A stretch of 64,000 bases of DNA, taken from positions 11,541,192 through 11,605,191 of the forward strand of contig OZ036008.1 in the NCBI GenBank assembly GCA_964035015.1. The letters are read 5' to 3'. The position numbers were made by a program, and so were the translations under genes. Source of the DNA: Corallium rubrum (lineage: Eukaryota > Cnidaria > Anthozoa > Scleralcyonacea > Coralliidae). Below are positions 45,436-57,384 of the stretch, in pieces (position 1 is the first letter of the stretch; each line of letters opens with the position of its first letter). The notes beneath the pieces are model-generated. The model was given only the letters and a program-made list of their open reading frames with translations. It searched no databases and was not told where the DNA came from.

Positions 45436-46466
45436 TTATTTTCCTTCCCTTACTGGCAATACTTCCTCAACTTCGTTGTAAACCGAATCGTTTGAATGAA
45501 CTGGTTCAGAGTCGGTTCGTTGACGCCATGGTGTTGGGTTTTGTAAGGTCCCTGGTGTCCATTCAACTTTTGTTTCTAAGCGTATCTTACAGTTACTGTT
45601 CTTATCAGAGTTGTTAGTACAGTGTGCTAGTGCGTGATCGCGCAGCCTATTCGAGCGGGTGAAGCCTTTCCCACAAACGTTACATATATGAGGTTTGATC
45701 TCGCAATGGATATGCAAATGTTGCTTGAGATTGCCTTGATGACTAAAACAACGTCCACAATGGGCGCACTGGAACGGTTTTTCTCCAGTATGCGTTCGTC
45801 CGTGGTTCTCGAGCGCGCTGCGACACATAAAACCTTTAAGACAGAGCAAACACTGCCATTTCTTGTTTTCCCGCCTCTTTTTTGAATGATGTTCTCCGCT
45901 CTCCAGGATGCTTCCGTCGATTGCCGACTCCTCATCGGGGGGCTGTCGTCGATGAAAAGGAGGCCGGTAAACCTGGCTTGGGGAGCACATTATAGAGCCT
46001 TCAGAGCTAGGGGCTGGGCTCTCAGTATCTGAAACTATAGTACCGGTTGAAGTACTATCTTGGCTGTGTGTTGGGTTGTAGACTTCATACTCTTCTTCAT
46101 TGTGATCGTTCATGACAGAACTGCTTATTATGCTGCCCCATTTGTGATCAACTGATCCCTTTTCTGTTTCATTGCATTTCCAGTTCACTACATAAGCATT
46201 CTTATTAGCTATAAGCGTACGAATATCCACGTTTCTATCGTGACTTACTACTGCGTATGTTTCGTTTCCTGTGCGTTTTACCGGCAGTTCTTCCGTGTTC
46301 TTGTCGTTGTAGCATTCTGTAGGAGACTCCGATGGCAAGCAGTTTGGTAACGAGACCTGGTTTTCGTATACGAACTGTGGTTTAAAAGTGAGGAATGTGT
46401 TAACACTTTTGTCAACGTGATTCGGTGATTCACTTTCTGGAAGCTGTTCAGAGTATTTGTCGCTTG
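45436..46466 (-). CDS. Zinc-finger gene exon 3 with three C2H2 fingers
   Basis: The acceptor is TTCTTTTCTTTTAG. After a Ser/Glu/Asn-rich, probably disordered stretch, three fingers follow: WQCLLCLKGF...H...H, FQCAHCGRCF...H...H and HICNVCGKGF...H...H. All zinc ligands are present, and the first linker is a classic TGEKPF. The fingers start after a KKRRENKK basic patch that may act in nuclear import. The stop is TAA at 45438-45436. Confidence 0.9.
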
Positions 46467-49400
46467 CTAAAAGAAAAGAAAGGAACGTATTTTCAGGGCG
46501 GTCTCACTTACATCAGTTGCGCGCATGACATCTAAGACCCCGTTTACACGATGCGGTACAATTTGAAAACGGAACAAAATCATGCCGTTTAGGCCTTGCG
46601 TTTATACGATACCAGCACAAAAATAACATGAAATGTTATATTCTGTATTTGCATACCGGCATGATTTTGTTCCGTTTTCAAATTGTACCGGCATCGTGTA
46701 AACGGGGTCTAAGGCTCTGTTTACATGAAGTGGATTGAGTTTTCAAGTCAAATCTCGCATGTTGTTTCTCCTTGTTGTGTTTACATGAAGAAGATTGAAA
46801 GTTTTCGATCTGATCGAAACGAATGACTGAAGTCAATCCACACAGTGGAGTGGACTGACTTGAGATTCAAGCAAGGATCGACTTGAATGTCTCCAATCTG
46901 ATTCATCTAAATGTTCTAAGGATTTTTGGGTGAAGGAAAATTCGAGTGTAGAATATATACATTTTAAGACCAAACCGGGACCAGTTGCGAAAAATGCAAC
47001 TACACAGGCCTTCCGGCAGGAATTGAACCCACGACCTTGCGATTCTAGTGCAATGCTCTGACCACTGAGCCACGGAGGGCGTAGCCAAGAGCTTGATCGT
47101 GAGTTCTGTATATATAATAAGGTGGTAATACCAGGAGAGAATTGGGTATATTAAAATACTAAACACGGTTATCTTTAACATCTGAACACGGTTTGACTTG
47201 AAAATGACTTGATACGCATGGGTGAAGTTAGTGCGTGTCGTGCTAAATGGCAAACGTTGAGGGAAGCACAGAAAATAGTGTTCCAAAACCGAAAACAATG
47301 TTCCAAAGCAGATCGGATTTTCTCTGTAAACATGTGCCCGGATACCCTGCGCGTCAGAGCCCCTTTCCGACCTACGCAAGCTTCGGGGGAAAGTGAGCTC
47401 TGCCAACAAACTCGATATTTCTATTTGAGCATGTGTGAACGGTTGTCAAGATACTATTTTGGGCCCCGTAACGCGTAACTTCGTAACTAGAACTTGTTTG
47501 ATCAGTTTAAAACCTGACTGACTCGCCACAAACTTGGGGCGAAGATCGAGTTTTTTGGCAGAGCCCACTTTCCCCCGAAGCTTGCGTAGGTCGGAAAGGG
47601 GCTCTGACTCCCAGGGTAGTGCCCGGATTGACTTCACTCGCGTTTTTCGATCCCATTGGACTGTCAATCCTCTTCAAGTAAAAGTGCATATGAAACGAAA
47701 ATTAAGTTTGTCTTATCTGAAAGAACACTTAAAATGATAGAGTAACATATTTCGTAGTTTTTCGTTTCCTTGCTTCGTTCTTGAGATATTTCAGTTTGTT
47801 TGATGTAAATGTCGCATGTTGCGACGTCACACGTGCATAATGAGTTTTATAACATAAGGTGTCCTCTACGCACGCTCTGATTGGCTGGGCTCCGTGCATT
47901 TATAAGAGAACATAGATCATGAATGACGTAAAGTGGCGTACAATGGCGTCAGCTGGCCGGAAAAGCCCGCCAAATTCTAAAATTACCTCACTTTTAGTTT
48001 GATTTTTCTTCTTATTTTATAAAACAAATTAAACATACCGCTCCTGTGCATATGTACTCTTATAAAGCTACTCAACTTCTTTCGTGTTCAAATGACGTCA
48101 AACGTGCCTTTATAAGAGTATATATGCACGGAGCTTTATGTTATATTTGTTAAATCGAAAAACGTTATACATCTTTGCTATTGTCAAATATAATCACTTG
48201 AAAATCTACATGTTTAGTGTTCTGCGCGAGACACACGCACATGCTTCCCTCGAATTATTTTGGTTTGATAATAGCAAAGATATGTAACTTTTTTCAATAA
48301 CTCATTATGCACAAATGTTTAATTTGCATATATCAAACAAACCGAAATATCTCAAGAACGAAGCAAGGAAACGAAAAACTTCAAAAGATGTTACAGTAAA
48401 ACCCCGCATTTAAGAACCTGGTTTTTAAGAACCTGTTAGGCTAAGATTGTCCTTTACAAAGAACCTGTTTTAGCCTAAAATTTGAAAAGGTTCTTATTTT
48501 ATAATTTACTACTTATAGGAATTCAAAGTAAAAAGGGCAAACAACGAATAAGATAACCAAGAATAGGTTTGTATTTTTTAAGATTGAAGTCATTCATTTT
48601 TTGTTTTAATAAAAGACTGTACCAATATTCTTCCAGGAAAAACCACATTTTTTTTTCTTAAGAAAATAAGAACCTGTTTAAGAACCTAAATAGCCTAATT
48701 TCCCAGTAAGCACCAATTATATAAGAACCTTTTTAGGCTAACTTGAAAAATGCAGGTTCTTATATGCGGGGTTTTACTGTATTCTATCATTTTAAAGTGT
48801 CCATGAAATGAAAAATTCGTTGGCATTTTTACTGTTTTATTGTACAGAGGAGCATGGCAAGAGCACTCACTGAAAATTTCAAGAGAATCTGATGCGCAGT
48901 TTTCGCGCTATTATCTCACAAAGTTTGCCATGGCTTGTTCGTTCTTGGAGAAAAATTGGGCTTTCGGTAACGATGCTTATGACGTACGCAGATGAGAACA
49001 ATAGATTTCACTATTAATGATCCATCTGCGTACGTCATAAGGCATTGTTACCAAGAAGTCCAAATTTCCCCAAGACGAACTATCCACGGTAAATTTTGAG
49101 AGTTGATAGCGCGAAAACTACGCATCAGATTCTCTTGAAATTTTCAGTGAGTGCTCCTGTCATGCTCCTCTGTACAATAAAACAACAAAAATGCCAACGA
49201 ATTTTTCATTTCATAGATACTTTAAGTGTTCTTTCAAATAAGACGAACTTAATTTTCGTTTCATATGCACTATAAAAGAAAACAGAATTGTAAAAATAAA
49301 TAAATAACTTACTATACAAGATAACATCGTATTCTTTTTCGTTCAAGATAGTGGGGCCTTGAGTTATAATACAGGCCAAACTAGGTGATTTCTGTCTAGG

Positions 49401-52400
49401 TTTTAATCCAATAATTCTACCATTTCCAACGGTCGATTCGTACAGCATTTTGGTTAGTTCAAACGACGTTCCCTGTTGCACTTTCATAACTGGTTTACCA
49501 CAATGGTACAAGATTAGCTAAAACATAAACAGTTATTCTGGGTTTTCTCAGGTAAATAAAATCCGAATTAATTGAGAAAATTAAGTGGTAAACTATCTAG
49601 ATTTTATTGGAATGAAATACTGATGAAGAGTTACTAGCTGTGTGTGACTGTGTCTAGCACCAGACTATTTTACTGTGTCTAACACCAGACTATTTTACTC
49701 TATCTAACACCAGACTATTTTACTCTGTCTAACACCAGACTATTTTACTCTGTCCAACACCAGACTATTTTACTCTGTCTAACACCAGACTATTTTACTC
49801 TGTCTAACACCAGACTATTTTACTCTGTCCAACACCAGACTATTTTACTCAAACGCCAGACTATTTTACTCTATCTAACACCAGACTATTTTACTCTGTC
49901 CAACACCAGACTATTTTACTCAAACGCCAGACTATTTTACTCTGTCTAACACCAGACTATTTTACTCTGTCTAACGCCAGACTATTTTACTGTGTCTAAC
50001 ACCAGACTATTTTACTCTATCTAACACCAGACTATTTTACTCTATCTAACACCAGACTATTTTACTCTGTCTAACACCAGACTATTTTACTCTGTCTAAC
50101 ACCAGACTATTTTACTCTGTCTAACACCAGACTATTTTACTCTATCTAACACCAGACTATTTTACTCTGTCTAACACCAGACTATTTTACTCTATCTAAC
50201 ACCAGACTATTTTACTCTGTCTAACACCAGACTATTTTACTGTGTCTAACACCAGACTATTTTACTCTGTCTAACACCAGACTATTTTACTCTATCTAAC
50301 ACCAGACTATTTTACTCTGTCTAACACCAGACTATTTTACTCTGTCCAACACCAGACTATTTTACTCTGTCTAACACCAGACTATTTTACTCTGTCCAAC
50401 ACCAGACTATTTTACTGTGTCTAACACCAGACTATTTTACTGTGTCTAACACCAGACTATTTTACTCTATCTAACACCAGACTATTTTACTCTGTCTAAC
50501 ACCAGACTATTTTACTCTGTCCAACACCAGACTATTTTACTCTGTCTAACACCAGACTATTTTACTCTGTCTAACACCAGACTATTTTACTCTGTCCAAC
50601 ACCAGACTATTTTACTCAAACGCCAGACTATTTTACTCTGTCTAACACTAGACCACTTTACTCTGTCTAACGCCAGACAATTTTACTATGTCCAACACCA
50701 GACTATTTTACTCTGCCTAACGCCAGACTATTTTACTCTGTCCAACACCAGACTATTTTACTCTGTCTAACACCAGACTATTTTACTGTGTCTAACACCA
50801 GACTATTTTACTCTGTCTAACGCCAGACAATTTTACTCTGTCTAACGCCAGACTATTTTACTGTGTCTAACGGCAGACTATTTTACTCTGTCCAATACCA
50901 GACTATTTTACTCTGTCTAACACTAGACTAGTTTACTCTGTCTAACGCCAGACAATTTTACTCTGTCTAACGGCAGACTATTTTACTGTGTCTAACGCCA
51001 GACTATTTTACTCTGTCTAACACCAGACTAGTTTACTCTGTCTAACACCAGACAATTTTACTCTGTCTAACGCCAGACTATTTTACTGTGTCTAACACCA
51101 GACTATTTTACTCTATCTAACACCAGACTATTTTACTCTGTCTAACACCAGACTATTTTACTCTGTCCAACACCAGACTATTTTACTCTGTCTAACACCA
51201 GACTATTTTACTCTGTCTAACACCAGACTATTTTACTCTGTCCAACACCAGACTATTTTACTCAAACGCCAGACTATTTTACTCTGTCTAACACTAGACT
51301 AGTTTACTCTGTCTAACGCCAGACAATTTTACTATGTCCAACACCAGACTATTTTACTCTGCCTAACGCCAGACTATTTTACTCTGTCCAACACCAGACT
51401 ATTTTACTCTGTCTAACACCAGACTATTTTACTGTGTCTAACACCAGACTATTTTACTCTGTCCAATACCAGACTATTTTACTCTGTCTAACACTAGACT
51501 ATTTTACTGTGTCTAACGCCAGACAATTTTACTCTGTCTAACGGCAGACTATTTTACTGTGTCTAACGCCAGACTATTTTACTCTGTCCAACACCAGACT
51601 AGTTTACTCTGTCTAACACCAGACAATTTTACTCTGTCTAACGCCAGACTATTTTACTCTGTCTAACATCAGACTATTTCACTGTCTAACACCAAACTAT
51701 TTTTTTTAACAAGCAGACAAACAATATCACCAACAATAGACTGACAGCAACACCCACTTTTCCAACACAAGAACGATTTCTACACATGACAACAACATCA
51801 TCCACTCATAACTGCAACTCCCTACACAAGGCAAAATCTTTCTGCTGGGAGTGGCATGGGAAAAAGGAGAGCGTTTTGGTACTGTATATTCTACTTAGAG
51901 GCTAAGATTTGGTGACATACTGGATAGTGTTGAAAGTGGCTAATATCAACTTCAAAATTAACTATATTTATGAACCTCAGGAAAGTGTTGAAAGTGGCTA
52001 ATATCAACTTCAAAATTAACTATATTTATGAACCTCAGGAAAGCATTGAAAGTGGCTAATATCAACTTCAAAATTAAGTATATTTATGAACCATATATAA
52101 AATGTAAAAGTATTAATGCGATAGTGTCATTGTCATGGGTTATTGTGGATTTTCAAAATCTGCTGACTGTTAACTGGAAATGTGCTAGCTGTGCCTGAAA
52201 GGTTACTGACTGTGTCAGAATATTTTTCAAGTAGTTTTAAATTTTTGCCAAGGAAAACACACTCTCTCTCAATGATTTTATATCTAGTAAAAAGCATACG
52301 GAGAGGAGGTTTAGACCCGGTTTACACTGTCCCGGATAAATTTGGAACTGGTCGGGAGGCAAAGCCTCAAATCTATCTGACAAATCTAATAAATATCCGA

Positions 52401-54582
52401 CAAATGCACAAAAAGCACTGGATTTTGACTGTTTTTTCCCCTTTTTGTCGAATATTTCCAACAAATTGACTATTTTGACAATGGAGGTGGGGGGTTGGGG
52501 GTTGACTTCCCCCCCCCCCCCCCCCACCTAGGATATTGCTTAACCCTTTATCACCCAGTAGCCACTCCATTGAAGAGTAAAATCATCTGGCATTAGCCAG
52601 AGTAAAATACTAAAGACATCATTGGGTGATAAAGGGTTAACCGAGATCTAGTCTATTAACCCTTTATTGCCCAGTTAAGCCACTCCATTGACGAGTAAAA
52701 TCATCTGGTGTTAGCCAGTGTAAAATACTAAAGACATCGTTGGGTGATAAAGGGTTAACCGGCATTAGGTTAACAATTTATTATACTCAAACCAGATGTT
52801 CTCTTGCGTGTGACTTTGCAATATTGATACACAACACTGCAATTTTGATTGATGTATTCAATTGGCAACTACAAACACTTTATCACGATTCCTCAACGGG
52901 TTGCCCTAACAAATCATTTTAACTGCCAAACTTTGGATAATGTTAAATTCTACATAAAATTAGAGCCATTACCTTCAAGTATAACATCACATGTGTTGTT
53001 TGAGGTTTAAAACCAATATTTTAAGCAACCCATCGAGGAATCATGATAAAGTGTTTGCAAGTTGCTGATTGAATCTACCAATCAAAATTGCAATGTTGCT
53101 TATCAATACTTCAACTAGTCACATGCAAGAGAACATCCGATTTGACTATAACCCATTTCAGCCCGAGCCAGCTAAAAATGGCCTTATATTGTTTTAGTCT
53201 GTTAATGTCAGACACTTTATAATCCATCAAAGGGAGAATCCTTACACAGAGTAATTTTGTATTGGAGTTTATTGTAGATTGATAGACATGACAAAACCAA
53301 GCAACTTTGTAACGTTTAAAATTCACTAAATTGTGATAAACTTTCTTCTATAAGTACATTGATTTAAGTCACTGATTGTATATGACTGACTATTATTATT
53401 TGGGTTTAGATTAATTGTTTCATTACGGTATATGTATCAGCTTTCATTTATTTGTTTATGTTAATACAGTTTTACCGTTTCGACACTGTATCACGTTCAA
53501 TAACCTTTTAAAATCAATAAACGAGGAACCACTTCCACACGCCTTTATCAATTTGTTTAATTGAACGCCTACAGTTAGGATGGTTATCTGGCTGTCTAGA
53601 GAGTGTCTCGCAAACTCGAGGGCAGTATGTGGACGTCAAGAGGATGTGAGATTACTAGACAGTAATTGGGTAATTTGCATTCAATGTTTGATGTTAGAAC
53701 CTTACCTTGCCTAAAATCCAAGTTTACATGTACATTTTTCAGAAGAAATGCCTTTGTCACCATAAAAACAGTAATATGCTATTTTCAGACTAAATTTGCA
53801 CGACTTTATCCCCCACCTCCTCCCTACATGGCCCCACACCCTCTCCATACAGCCATCCATAAACCATGCCATATTCTAAACACGTTTTTCGTTATCTGGC
53901 TAATCTTAATCATTAACTGGGTTAAATTAAAACTACTGGGTGGAAAAAAGATTTGTACAAATAAGATATTTTTCTAATAGCCGGTCAACGTTTCTTAGAA
54001 CTTCCGTTCTGTTACAACATCCGCCCTCCCACGCACTTATACAGAAATATATGACACTCCTCGCCCAAAAATATTGCATTATTTTAGATTTTAATACATG
54101 TAGATTGTAGAACAACAAGAATGGACTATAGCTTTTCCACTACGCTTGCAGTTTTGGTAAAAAATAGACCAAAATACAAATATAAAGAATATAAATGAGA
54201 AATATAAAGAGAATATAAGGCAGGAAGCGTCGTTTATATTATTAGACCAACTTTGCGCGCCTTTATTGACCGACATCGTTCAGGTTGGACGTTTTATTCA
54301 AGTTAAATAGTAATGTCTACAACAAGAAAGCAAGATCAGGATTTAAAACGAATGACATTTACTTTAATACATTCATTTTGTGCGAAATGGCTGGCCCTCG
54401 ACCTTGTTTTGAAACATGTGGTTATTATAATTTATAATTTAAACAAAAAAACAGTCCCCCAAACACACTACGTGGTCACTACGGCATTTGCTTGCCCTGA
54501 AAGTATAAATACTTACATCTTCACTGTCTTTGTTCTTATAAATTTCCAGCATCTTAGTCAGATCTGTCTGACAACTCGACAT
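45436..54582 (-). CDS. C2H2 zinc-finger protein gene, 3 exons, 433 residues
   Basis: The exons are 54517-54582, 49313-49517 and 45436-46466. They sum to 1,302 nt, 434 codons with the stop, and all phases agree. The C-terminal third carries three tandem C2H2 fingers, so the product is probably a nuclear DNA-binding protein. The N-terminal part shows no family I can name. The first intron is 5 kb and contains a 2 kb minisatellite; the second (2.8 kb) holds nested MITEs, a SINE and hairpin elements. An AATAAA lies 49 nt past the stop. Exon 1 is assigned from its good start, donor and phase only; an alternative upstream exon cannot be excluded. Confidence 0.75.
46541..46711. mobile_element. Hairpin MITE (GACCCCGTTTACACGATG)
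   Basis: Perfectly matched ends, TAGACCCCGTTTACAC type, with a TTTGAAAACGGAACAAAATC arm, in the second intron of the zinc-finger gene. Confidence 0.7.
46712..46905. mobile_element. Short TIR repeat next to the hairpin MITE
   Basis: GGCTCTGTTTACATGAAGTG start, TTGAGTTTTCAAGTC and GACTTGAGATTCAAG inverted blocks; probably another MITE. Confidence 0.4.
46912..47155 (-). mobile_element. tRNA-derived SINE, second copy
   Basis: On the minus strand: TACCACCTTATTATATATAC, then CCGTGGCTCAGTGGTCAGAG (A box), GTGGGTTCAATTCCTGCCGG (B box) and the CACCCAAAAATCCTTAGAAC tail. It lies in intron 2 of the zinc-finger gene, same strand. Confidence 0.75.
47345..47618. mobile_element. MITE (ACCCTGCG ends), uninterrupted copy
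   Basis: Same family as 43345-43824 without the nested hairpin. Confidence 0.7.
48394..48779. mobile_element. pogo/Tc1-like MITE inserted at TA
   Basis: TIRs CAGTAAAACCCCGCAT...TAAGAACCTG with TA on both sides (48392-48393 and 48780-48781). It interrupts a larger TIR element; the flanks join to the GTTACTCTATCATTTTAA-type sequence seen in related copies. Confidence 0.8.
48798..49222. mobile_element. Palindromic element nested in 47682-49271
   Basis: Arms of about 180-200 bp start ATGAAATGAAAAATTCGTTG, include TACAGAGGAGCATG and meet at TGCGTACGTCATA blocks. Confidence 0.7.
49313..49517 (-). CDS. Zinc-finger gene exon 2
   Basis: The acceptor is TTATGTTTTAG and the donor TATA|GTAAGT. It encodes 68 codons with LILYHCGKPVMKVQQGTSFE and, further on, SLACIITQGPTILNEKEYDV. 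Ending in phase 1, it joins exon 3 to give a Thr codon. The domain is not recognised. A large TIR element ends about 40 bp into the following intron. Confidence 0.72.
49647..51705. repeat. 25-bp minisatellite of about 80 units
   Basis: Unit ACTCTGTCTAACACCAGACT plus ATTTT. Variants include CTGTG, CTATC, GTCC, CGCCAG and a shorter ACTCAAACGCCAG unit. Blocks of several units repeat together (compare 50578-50780 with 51238-51440). The reverse complement (AAAATAGTCTGGTGTTAGAC) matches the core of hairpin MITEs at 52541-52759 and GTCTGGCGTTAGCCAG motifs near 27590, 28880, 31290 and 39590. It lies in intron 1 of the zinc-finger gene. Confidence 0.95.
51926..52095. repeat. 58-bp tandem repeat, three copies
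   Basis: Unit starts TGTTGAAAGTGGCTAATATC and ends GAACCTCAGGAA; the third copy is cut short. It lies just beyond the 25-bp minisatellite. Confidence 0.9.
52541..52640. mobile_element. Hairpin MITE with CTGGCATTAGCCAG core, copy a
   Basis: The ends TTAACCCTTTATCACCCA and TGGGTGATAAAGGGTTAA are inverted. The core AGTAAAATCATCTGGCATTA then GCCAGAGTAAAAT contains AGTAAAAT twice, 25 bp apart, the period of the nearby minisatellite. Confidence 0.7.
52657..52759. mobile_element. Hairpin MITE with CTGGTGTTAGCCAG core, copy b
   Basis: Same structure as 52541-52640 and next to it, with AACCCTTTATTGCCCA ends and a core even closer to the minisatellite unit. Confidence 0.7.
52776..53152. mobile_element. 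TIR element related to 13638-14571
   Basis: CAGATGTTCTCTTGCGTGTG arms of about 150 bp, with AAACACTTTATCACGATTCC and its complement, around a short centre. Confidence 0.65.
53160..54516. other. Intron 1 of the zinc-finger gene, right part
   Basis: No repeat or exon recognised between the TIR element ending at 53152 and exon 1. Confidence 0.5.
54517..54582 (-). CDS. Zinc-finger gene exon 1
   Basis: ATG at 54582-54580 starts 22 codons (MSSCQTDLTKMLEIYKNKDS then ED) that end at a consensus GTAAGT donor in phase 0, compatible with exon 2. It is too short to stand out by ORF length. Linkage to exon 2 is inferred from phase and strand. Confidence 0.55.
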
Positions 54583-55638
54583 GCTTCTTCAGTTCCTATA
54601 CTGTTCGCGATGGATACAGTACTATAGAATGCGCCAATACCTTCAATAGCTGCACCCAAAATATATAAACACAACTACACTAAAACCGTAATTGTCTTGA
54701 GCTGGCGTCGATGGCCTTTCGAATGAACCAAACTAGATTTTTCGGGAGTTGGTCTGCGAGTGTGATAAGTCACAGAAGCTGTCTCGGTTCTCCGTCGTGA
54801 CGACGCGCATTACACTACAACTAAATATGTCAGTCAGTACTCCGGTTTTAAGTACGGGATGTACATGTCGTCCTTCGGTAGTTATAGAGATTACTCGTGC
54901 GTTGACAGCGACTTCCTTGTTTACGTATATATACAGTACTGTAGTGTTTTTAGTGTATGCAAAACGAATCGCGCCTACGGTAATTTTTACAAGCATTACA
55001 AACAGTCAGCGGTGACAGTATGAGAAGTCTTAACCAAACAAAGCATGAGCATTATATATTAGTCAGTGTGTCAACCAATGAAAACCAATATCAATCGGTG
55101 TCGCATGCCTAGATTCATCAATTTTTCCGCGGGCTTTTCCCGTGGTTGTGTACGTACTGTTAGCACTGTTACTGCTAAATTCGTCTTTAATTTGTATAAA
55201 TTACTAGTTTGCATAGGTATATCATTATGATAGCGATTTACATTAGTAGTCCATTTACAATCGCTGTCCAGAATCAATAATATAACTATAAGGACAGACA
55301 AGATCACACATCAACGAAAATGAATAATTCATGTTAGTCCGGATCCCAAGCCAAGAATAATCTTAACATCCCCGTTCTACATACCGGCAAAACGTTATTC
55401 AGATCATTTTCACGTCTTGAGGAGTAAATGAGGACAATGTTCACTCGCGTGAAAAATAAATCCTTTTAGAACTCTATTAGCCTGCGTGCAGACGCTTGTA
55501 TTTCCGGAGGTTTTGGATGTCGAAAACCATACTTTCAATACTACGTAAATGATTCGTGGTTTCTGCTAGGTACTGAACTTTAGATTGCCGTCGTCGTTCT
55601 GACGTTCTAGCTTGCTTAAGCTCCCTATGTTTCCCCAC

Positions 55639-55728
<90 letters not shown>

Positions 55729-56454
55729 CAAAGTCATCCCATACATATTTTTTCCATAGATTTATTTATTTATTTTTACACCGGCATATACTGTAACGTG
55801 CAATTTTGAACCAGTTTTCAAATATTACTCGCACCAACTAACCAAGAAACAGAAGAAATAATTGCTGAAGCTATTTTTGAAATTTCGCCAGAAACTTAGA
55901 CTTCCTCTAAAAGTATATAAATAGCTGTTTTTCCGAGTACGGCTTATCAAGAAGTTCTTGTCACTTGATAAAGTACTCGGAAAAACAACTTATATACTTT
56001 GTTTAGTTTAGTGAATTCTTGACAAGAACGTTTTATTTGGTTGTCAATGTGTAAAGCCAGTGATACATTCTAAATGAAAGTGACATTTCTTGTGGAGTGG
56101 AGAGAACGTTTACGAGTTGGGTGAAATAAAATGCACTGATGGCCCCCCGCCAGTTATTGGATGTCCGGCGTGGGAACGCCCTTCCGTTAGATGGGGTGTA
56201 CATGCTCTAGAAAGCGTTAATCTTCTAAAAATAGCATTCTTTATAGACTTGCTACAAGTCCGCCTCTTAGCGCTAGTTTTTGTGGGCGCGAAAGGTCAAA
56301 AATGTCCAAAGGTCAAAAATGTTTGAAAAGGACTTTGAGAAAGTCTACATTCTTTACTGCTCTATAGTCTATATACGGTCATAAAGCCCTAATCAAACGA
56401 GAACGTAACAAATTTCTGTGGCGGTCGTGCGAACACCCAAATTAACAAAATAAA
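54583..56454. other. Intergenic region between divergent zinc-finger and TXNDC17 genes
   Basis: It should hold the promoters of both genes; none can be pinned down. It contains a (TA)n run, one hairpin (55895-56003) and frames of about 88 codons on both strands at 54733-55015 that match nothing known to me. Confidence 0.5.
55640..55726. repeat. (TA)n microsatellite
   Basis: About 43 dinucleotide units between the zinc-finger gene and TXNDC17. Similar shorter runs lie at 24390-24412, 24953-24987, 25031-25092, 27226-27246, 62633-62678 and 62862-62880. Confidence 0.95.
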
Positions 56455-57004
56455 CAGTGGCGTAGCTACACCCGGGCGTACCCAGGCCTGTGCCCGGGTG
56501 AAACCTGCGTGTGCCCGGTGAAATATTGCAGACAGATCTAGCTCTCATTATATAGGCAAAGTAATTTAAGTATAGAATATAGCCACTAGGAAGATTATAT
56601 ATAAGTTTTTGAAAATTGTTTTTCTAGTTTTCGCGTGAATATTATTGCTAGAGTTAGTTGTTTTGTATACACGGTAAGGAAATATTGACTATAAAATCAT
56701 GATTTTCACTGGTTTTTATTTTATCTTTTTTGTTGTTAAAATTGCCCCCAAAATGCAGGAAATAGCATTTCCGTGGCGTAAAAAATCAAAAATTTCCTGG
56801 GGGAGCATGTTCACACTTCACGCATGTTTGGCGCATGTTTGGCGCTCTGAACTGCCACTACCAACCAGACATACTGTACTTCAAAATTGGTGGCTACGGC
56901 CCTGTGACTGTAAATCACTGTAATAACAAAAAACCCACCAGAGAATGTTGAGACCTGTGCCCATGTTGTGCCCACATGACATCTGCTTCCTGGCTACGCC
57001 ACTG
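56455..57004. mobile_element. hAT-like non-autonomous element with 8-bp duplication
   Basis: The ends are CAGTGGCGTAGCTA and TGGCTACGCCACTG, exactly flanked by AAAATAAA (56447-56454 and 57005-57012). The TIR and 8-bp duplication are typical of hAT transposons. No transposase. Confidence 0.85.
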
Positions 57005-57242
57005 AAAATAAAGCTTTCGTGACTGAGTGTTTCAAACAAGTTTTAACTTTGTCGCGGTGGCTGAGATAGCGTGACTAGGCTAGGTTGCGTGAGTGAAGGC
57101 CAGACTTTACATTGATCATGTGACTTCATTTTTGTCGGAAAATTCCGTCCAACCTTCGGCAAGAGTTCGTATTACTGTATTAAATCTTTAATTTCTTGGC
57201 TTGTCCATTTTATCTGTGATTTTATCGATTAACACAGCAAAG

Positions 57243-57384
57243 ATGACAAAGGAATTACAAGTGAAAGGTTTAGCGGAACTTTTAGGCAAACTCGAAGGCT
57301 TAAAAACGCACGAAGATGTATTTATTTTATTTACTGGATCTAAAAATGAATCGGGAAAGAGTTGGTGCCCAGATTGTAATGATG
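57243..57384 (+). CDS. TXNDC17: TXNDC17 exon 1 (active site)
   Basis: ATG at 57243 and 47 codons plus one base. It contains FILFTGSKNESGKSWCPDC; the two cysteines of WCPDC are the redox pair. The donor is GTATTA. Confidence 0.93.

Larger units (their letters stand above)
47682..49271. mobile_element. Large TIR element with two nested insertions
   Basis: AGTGCATATGAAACGAAAAT at the left and its complement at the right (to 49271), with long inverted subterminal blocks (AAGTTTGTCTTATCTGAAAG, CTTGCTTCGTTCTTGAGATA). Inside lie a pogo-like MITE (48394-48779) and a separate palindrome (48798-49222). Relatives: 44508-44895, 30165-30345 and 40850-41005. Confidence 0.7.

Noticed and set aside
49647..51705. 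A CRISPR-like array
   Set aside because: There are no unique spacers; units are contiguous 25-bp repeats in a eukaryotic intron.
54733..55015. Overlapping 87-88-codon frames on both strands
   Set aside because: No family, no splice evidence, and openness on both strands suggests chance.
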